The notes under the pieces are model-generated. The model was not told the origin of the DNA. It saw only the letters and a program-made list of their open reading frames with translations, and made no database searches. From JAQBDA01 sp041301185 (GTDB lineage Bacteria; Chloroflexota; Anaerolineae; Anaerolineales; UBA4823), in assembly GCA_041301185.1 (NCBI GenBank), contig JBFYSV010000277.1, positions 1 to 26,083 of the forward strand: DNA of 26,083 nucleotides, written 5' to 3'. Positions 22,124-26,083 of the stretch are shown here, piece by piece. Positions within the stretch are counted from its first letter, which is position 1. Each line of letters starts with the position of its first letter. A program made the translations under genes and the position numbers.

Positions 22124-23494
22124 ATGAGGATGTTCCCACGGGACAATATTCCCATGCAGCGCTGGATATTGATTCTGACGATAACGATTGTCTTCCTGGC
22201 AGGCTGCAGCCCTGAGCCACCACCTGCCCTGACGCCTACCTCAACATTTACTCCGCAGGCATTATCTCAACAACTCAACCAGTTTGCCACCCAGACCCAG
22301 GCGGCGGTACAAACGACCACGGCTGAAGCACAGCAAGCACCCCAGGAACCGCTGCCTATTCATACACCACTCTCGGCGACTCCCATCCCCCTGTCCCCAC
22401 AAACTATTGGGCCATTCCAACAATTCTCCTACCAAGAGGCATTAACAGCCGGCAATGTCTTGGATCTGCAGGTGGATGAGAACAAAATTGTGGTCCTCTC
22501 AGAAAACGGGATCAGCGGCTTTGAAGATGGCGAGTGGTTGGGGTATTTCACAGCAGAGATCGGCTACCCGATTGGTATTGACGTTACCGGGCGCGCCTGG
22601 GTCGCCGATCCTGAAGGAACTGCGATCTACAGGTCAGAGCCATATGTCTGGCGAGTAGCTCAATACGATGACACGATTGAATGGGAAAATTTCAATTGGG
22701 TACTAACCAGCAGCCAGTCTGGCAAGCCCGTTAAATTCGGCATGCTCACCGATAGCCGCGGTGATCTGTGGGTAGCAACTGTAATTGACGTACGCTCGTT
22801 TGATGGCTCTTGGAATGTGCACGATTCGCTGGCAATGGGTATGCCGGAGCCCGCCAGCGATACCAGCGCAGAGTATGTGATCCTGCCTGTTCAGAGCACG
22901 GGAGAAGTTCTCGTCGGGCGCTGCGATTGGGGGACTGTCGGACCGCAAGGCGGTGGTGGCGTGCGCTCCTTCGACGGGCAGGCGTGGCGAGAGCTTGCTG
23001 AAGAACTGAATACAGGCTGCGTCACAGCGATGGCTGAAGACTCGTCAGGCGACCTCTGGCTGGCACTCGATGAGAGCTTGTATCACTTCAATCGGGCTGG
23101 CGCGACTTGGGAGGAGATCTACCTACCCGATGCACCTCCACAAGCCAGCTTCGGATATTTCACCGGTTTGACCGCCGATCCCGTGGATGGCTTATGGGTT
23201 CAACTGGCATTATGCGAACCTGAAGGCTGCTTTGGGGGTGAAATGCTCTACTGGTTAATCAACGGCGAATGGCAGCCAATTGGAGAGCCCAGCCAGGCAG
23301 GCGGTCAGAGGATATTATTCGATGCAAACGGTGCGCCCTGGTTGCTTTCCGCTGGAGGCATATCTCAGATTGCAGAGAACTCGCTCCAGCCGATCTCTGG
23401 TCTGGCTGTGCTGGCAGCGACAAATGACGAGTCTGGGAACCTGTGGCTGGTGGCGCAATCTTCCGGTCCGCCGACATTATGGACCGAGCGCTGA
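22124..23494 (+). CDS. lipoprotein with beta-propeller-like repeats
   Basis: 456 residues from the ATG at 22124. An ATG at 22154 gives a cleaner lipoprotein signal (M-Q-R-W, hydrophobic core, L-A-G-C with Cys18) and may be the true start; neither has a strong Shine-Dalgarno. The open frame continues upstream to 21986 but that part looks non-coding. After the lipobox comes a Thr/Pro/Gln-rich linker, then repeated blades with a D-x-x-G-x-L-W core (for example DSRGDLWVA, DSSGDLWLA, DESGNLWLV), the pattern of regulator-type propellers. It should be anchored outside the membrane. Function is unknown; ligand or envelope sensing is a guess. Its stop is 2 nt from the convergent transpeptidase stop. 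Confidence 0.85.
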   Translation: MRMFPRDNIPMQRWILILTITIVFLAGCSPEPPPALTPTSTFTPQALSQQLNQFATQTQAAVQTTTAEAQQAPQEPLPIHTPLSATPIPLSPQTIGPFQQFSYQEALTAGNVLDLQVDENKIVVLSENGISGFEDGEWLGYFTAEIGYPIGIDVTGRAWVADPEGTAIYRSEPYVWRVAQYDDTIEWENFNWVLTSSQSGKPVKFGMLTDSRGDLWVATVIDVRSFDGSWNVHDSLAMGMPEPASDTSAEYVILPVQSTGEVLVGRCDWGTVGPQGGGGVRSFDGQAWRELAEELNTGCVTAMAEDSSGDLWLALDESLYHFNRAGATWEEIYLPDAPPQASFGYFTGLTADPVDGLWVQLALCEPEGCFGGEMLYWLINGEWQPIGEPSQAGGQRILFDANGAPWLLSAGGISQIAENSLQPISGLAVLAATNDESGNLWLVAQSSGPPTLWTER

Positions 23495-23496
23495 AA

Positions 23497-25086
23497 TTAC
23501 TGCCTTATCTCCACGACCACCCCTTGCTCCGCCCAGCCATATAACCATTCGGCAGCCTCCAGGTCCATGATGATGCAGCCATAGGAGGCGGGCTTGCCGA
23601 GGATATTCGCCCACAACCGCCTGCCGGACGACAAGGTAGGCAAGCCGTGAATGCCGTTCATAAAGCCGGGCCAGGCCTCGTACACGCCTAGAAAATTCGG
23701 CATATACAGATCCCAGACCGAGGCGTAAGCTTCCAACTCGTGAGTTTGAACCTGGAAAACACCCGGCTGAGTCGGCGAGCGGTCGATGCCTGTGCTAATG
23801 ACGTGTTCAGACAACAGTTGCCCATCCTGATACACCCACAGGCGCTGCTCGCTTATGCTGATCACAATCCGTTTATTCGGGATCACCGGGAACGGCAATA
23901 ACTCATCTTTGGAGGGGACGACCAGGCTATCTCCGGCGCGTAAAGCATCCGCATCCAGGACCGGATTGGCCTGCAAGATCTTCCAGAAAGGCATTCCCAC
24001 CTTCCAGCCGATGCTGATCAGTGTATCACCCGGCTGAACCGTGTAGGAGGTTGGGTGGTGGCTTACCAGGACAAATAAATCTGTCTTTGTTTCGATAGAC
24101 TGGGAAAGCTGGCTTTGATACTTTGCTCCATCCAGCCAGCGGTCGTCGCCGAGAGACTCACCCAGCTGGCTGAGATAGGCTCCCAGCTTATCTTCATCGA
24201 TCGCGGCCAATGGTCCATCTTCACCAATATCAAACTTGAGCCAGGAACCCAGCTCATCCCTGGTGATATCCCAGTGGAGGTACTCATCGCGAATTGGGTC
24301 ATAGGCTGTCAGGCGAAACGGCGTATTGATTAACTGCTCAGCCTGCGCCATAGCTTCCGAGACATCTGCAACCGGCGGTATGACCGGGACTAAAGGCAGT
24401 TGCAGGTAACCGCTGGCAAGCACTATCCCCGGATTGGTCTCCAGGTTGTGTAAAGTCTCGCTGATATTGATGGTGTAGCCCAGCTCGCCCGGGATTACTA
24501 CCAGCTTATTCCCATCCCATACGAGAGAGGCATCTTTTGGCGGTTTGCTGGCCTGGGTGTTTAAGGTTTCCAACATGTTACGAGCCTGATTCACATCCAC
24601 TGAGGCGACCGGCGCAACCTGCCAGCCATCCAGCCAGCCACGCGCCATTTGCGAAAACTCGTCCCACATAGCCTGTCGCCTGGCGGCAAGGAAGGCTTGC
24701 TGCGCAGTCTGGAGGGCGTTTACATTCAGACCCAGCTGAGCGGGAGTGAGTGTCCAGCTCTGCAAGCCATCACTTACCAGCAGCTTACCATCCATATTCC
24801 ACTCTTTATGCACCACCACCGCAGCCTGATCTTCAGTCATCCAACCCAGGTTGGTGGCTCCGACACGAACTCCCGGGGCGATCCGCCCGCTCATCTGGTA
24901 GTAGACATAGCCACCCAACCCGACCAGCAAGGGCAGACAGACCAGAATCAACAACAAACTCCCGACGATCACCAGAATCCATACAGCCCAAGAGACTCGC
25001 AAGCGGCGAGGATGTGCCTGTTGCATGTTGGCTGCAGGATACGAGGGGGAAGGTTGCTTGTCTGGAATAGTCATCTCAGGTTGCAT
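23497..25086 (-). CDS. L,D-transpeptidase (YkuD) with LysM and peptidoglycan-binding-like domains
   Basis: 529 residues. A cytoplasmic Pro-rich tail precedes one membrane segment (about 33-62). Next come two repeats of the type found before YkuD and VanW domains (about 70-240 and 250-330), a LysM (348-391, Y-T-V-Q-P-G-D-T-L), and a C-terminal YkuD domain (about 405-529). The YkuD active site is complete: H480-G and S501-Y-G-C504, the catalytic cysteine. It forms 3-3 cross-links or attaches proteins to peptidoglycan outside the membrane. The ATG at 25086 is the first; a second Met at residue 5 is possible. A peptidoglycan enzyme supports a cell wall in this lineage. Confidence 0.95.
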   Translation of the reverse strand: MQPEMTIPDKQPSPSYPAANMQQAHPRRLRVSWAVWILVIVGSLLLILVCLPLLVGLGGYVYYQMSGRIAPGVRVGATNLGWMTEDQAAVVVHKEWNMDGKLLVSDGLQSWTLTPAQLGLNVNALQTAQQAFLAARRQAMWDEFSQMARGWLDGWQVAPVASVDVNQARNMLETLNTQASKPPKDASLVWDGNKLVVIPGELGYTINISETLHNLETNPGIVLASGYLQLPLVPVIPPVADVSEAMAQAEQLINTPFRLTAYDPIRDEYLHWDITRDELGSWLKFDIGEDGPLAAIDEDKLGAYLSQLGESLGDDRWLDGAKYQSQLSQSIETKTDLFVLVSHHPTSYTVQPGDTLISIGWKVGMPFWKILQANPVLDADALRAGDSLVVPSKDELLPFPVIPNKRIVISISEQRLWVYQDGQLLSEHVISTGIDRSPTQPGVFQVQTHELEAYASVWDLYMPNFLGVYEAWPGFMNGIHGLPTLSSGRRLWANILGKPASYGCIIMDLEAAEWLYGWAEQGVVVEIRQ

Positions 25087-25150
25087 ACACTATAAACGAA
25101 CTTGCACCGCATTTTGTTCCCTGACCGGTAAAATATCGGATCGAAGGATA

Positions 25151-26083
25151 TCAAGGCTGGATCTTCCACAGGCTGTAGGCTTCATCGGCATAGATCAAAT
25201 CCAATCCAGGACAGCCAGAATTGGGCGCAGTTTCTTTCTCGGTGATGACATGACTCAGCGAATATTCCTCCATAATCTCATCCAGCACCCCACAATCGCC
25301 CGTCTTGTAAAAACGCTCGGCGAGTAGCTCGCGACGATACCATTCCAGAACTTCATCAGAGCGGTAAGGGATCGATTTGAAATCGACAAACGCCGGGGCA
25401 CCTGCTGCCAGGCGAAAATCCTGCATTTTGAATGGGATCAGGTACACATCACCCGGCTTGCGTTGGGCATCCACAAATGCTTGTATCCCGGACTCAACTC
25501 CCGCAGATTTGCGCTGCAAGTCAAGGGAAAAACGGGACACCCCGCTGATGACTGCTATCAAAGCTATCGCCAGGCTTGTCCAACCGATCGCTTTTTGAGC
25601 GGCTGGCGTGCCCAGCTCCGGTTTATTCAAAAACCAGTCCAATAAATAAGCCAGGATAACCGCCGATGACAGAGGGACGAGGAATGTCGATAGCCGCCAG
25701 GGGAAGACCAGCGCCAAACCGGTTGATGCCGATGCCGCCTGAACCAGGGTTAATAGAGTGACCACCAGCAAGCTTATCCCCATCACGGCGAACAGGCGAG
25801 TCCGGCGCACCAGGTAACACGCCAGGATAACCAGCCCGATTTTCACCAATGCAGTCGCATCAAACCACTGGCGGATCAGGGCATGGTGCGGGATACGGAA
25901 CTCAACCAGCACCCGGCGAGCTTGTTCAGCCATATCGGCTGGCCCGCCTGTAAATACAGGGTATACCGTCAGCAAGATAGGAGCAACGGCTGCCAGTGCA
26001 AGACCGCCCAGGGCAAAGGCTTTCCTCCAGTTGCGCTCCTGGAGGATTACATCCAGGAGATAGGCAGCTGTTAGAACTGCCGC
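25151..26083 (-). CDS. multi-pass membrane protein, 5' end outside the window
   Basis: The frame stays open to the right edge, 36 codons beyond the TTG that a caller might choose at 25975, so the N-terminus is missing. The visible part has four or more membrane segments (such as VKIGLVILACYLV and LVFPWRLSTFLVPLSSAVILAYLL), then a soluble C-terminal domain of about 125 residues with G-D-V-Y-L-I-P and F-R-L-A-A-G-A-P-A-F-V-D-F. The layout, with an aromatic F-P-W-R in the membrane part, resembles the C-terminal half of GT-C-type glycosyltransferase or O-antigen-like membrane proteins; no catalytic motif is in view, so this is tentative. Confidence 0.75.
   Translation of the reverse strand, partial: AAVLTAAYLLDVILQERNWRKAFALGGLALAAVAPILLTVYPVFTGGPADMAEQARRVLVEFRIPHHALIRQWFDATALVKIGLVILACYLVRRTRLFAVMGISLLVVTLLTLVQAASASTGLALVFPWRLSTFLVPLSSAVILAYLLDWFLNKPELGTPAAQKAIGWTSLAIALIAVISGVSRFSLDLQRKSAGVESGIQAFVDAQRKPGDVYLIPFKMQDFRLAAGAPAFVDFKSIPYRSDEVLEWYRRELLAERFYKTGDCGVLDEIMEEYSLSHVITEKETAPNSGCPGLDLIYADEAYSLWKIQP

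Noticed and set aside
25129..25134. TAAAAT on the plus strand as a promoter
   Set aside because: No plus-strand gene follows; both neighbours are on the minus strand.
1..26083. CRISPR arrays, tRNA or rRNA genes, insertion sequences
   Set aside because: I looked for regular spaced repeats, cloverleaf-like sequences and transposase motifs and found none.

Overview
The window looks like chromosomal DNA from a Chloroflexota bacterium, probably Anaerolineae. This is inferred from a GC content slightly above 50 percent, lipoproteins with Thr/Pro-rich linkers, a zinc-ribbon/FHA plus von Willebrand A signalling cluster, a Ser/Thr kinase with a C-terminal membrane anchor, and an L,D-transpeptidase with a LysM domain. 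I see no rRNA, tRNA, CRISPR array, insertion sequence or phage gene. Genes are densely packed, and both window edges cut through a gene.

Region by region. 1-3467 (+): a signalling cluster made of a truncated VWA protein, a zinc-ribbon/FHA protein, an unknown 80-residue protein, an OmpR-type response regulator and, behind its own promoter, a NarL/DevR-type regulator. 3469-7088 (-): an unknown helical protein overlapping a DUF971 gene, a membrane-anchored SH3b protein, a Ca2+/H+ exchanger and a YegS-like lipid kinase. 7258-8376 (+): a Ser/Thr kinase, separated from convergent rpmB (-) by a bidirectional terminator. 8804-14840 (+): asp23-like, fakA, fakB, recG and coaD, an arrangement that recalls the Firmicutes rpmB/asp23/fakA/recG neighbourhood. 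14947-17114 (+): a coiled-coil protein, then a TetR repressor and an NAD-dependent epimerase with overlapping start and stop codons. 17461-19974 (+): an acetyl-CoA synthetase-like enzyme and a small membrane protein. 20073-21973 (-): a two-gene unit described next. 22124-23494 (+): a propeller lipoprotein. 23497-26083 (-): an L,D-transpeptidase and a truncated multi-pass membrane protein.

The most striking observation is at 21215-21973 on the minus strand. One open frame encodes a peroxiredoxin joined to a glutaredoxin-like CPDC domain. Its only interruption is a TGA exactly where the peroxidatic cysteine should be (PxxxTxxC, here P-Q-A-W-T-P-V-TGA-T-S-Q). The rest of the frame, the start codon and the ribosome binding site are intact, and an imperfect hairpin lies 10-49 nt after the TGA. 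The simplest reading is a selenocysteine peroxiredoxin-glutaredoxin fusion that a standard gene caller would cut to a 161-codon fragment. Its stop codon overlaps the start of a short GH3-like adenylating enzyme, so the two are probably co-translated.

Regulation visible in the DNA includes a near-consensus promoter overlapped by a 34-bp palindrome before the TetR gene, recurring TAAAAT -10 boxes (two with a TGG extension), and start codons so close to the -10 box that some mRNAs (recG, the lipid kinase) may be leaderless.
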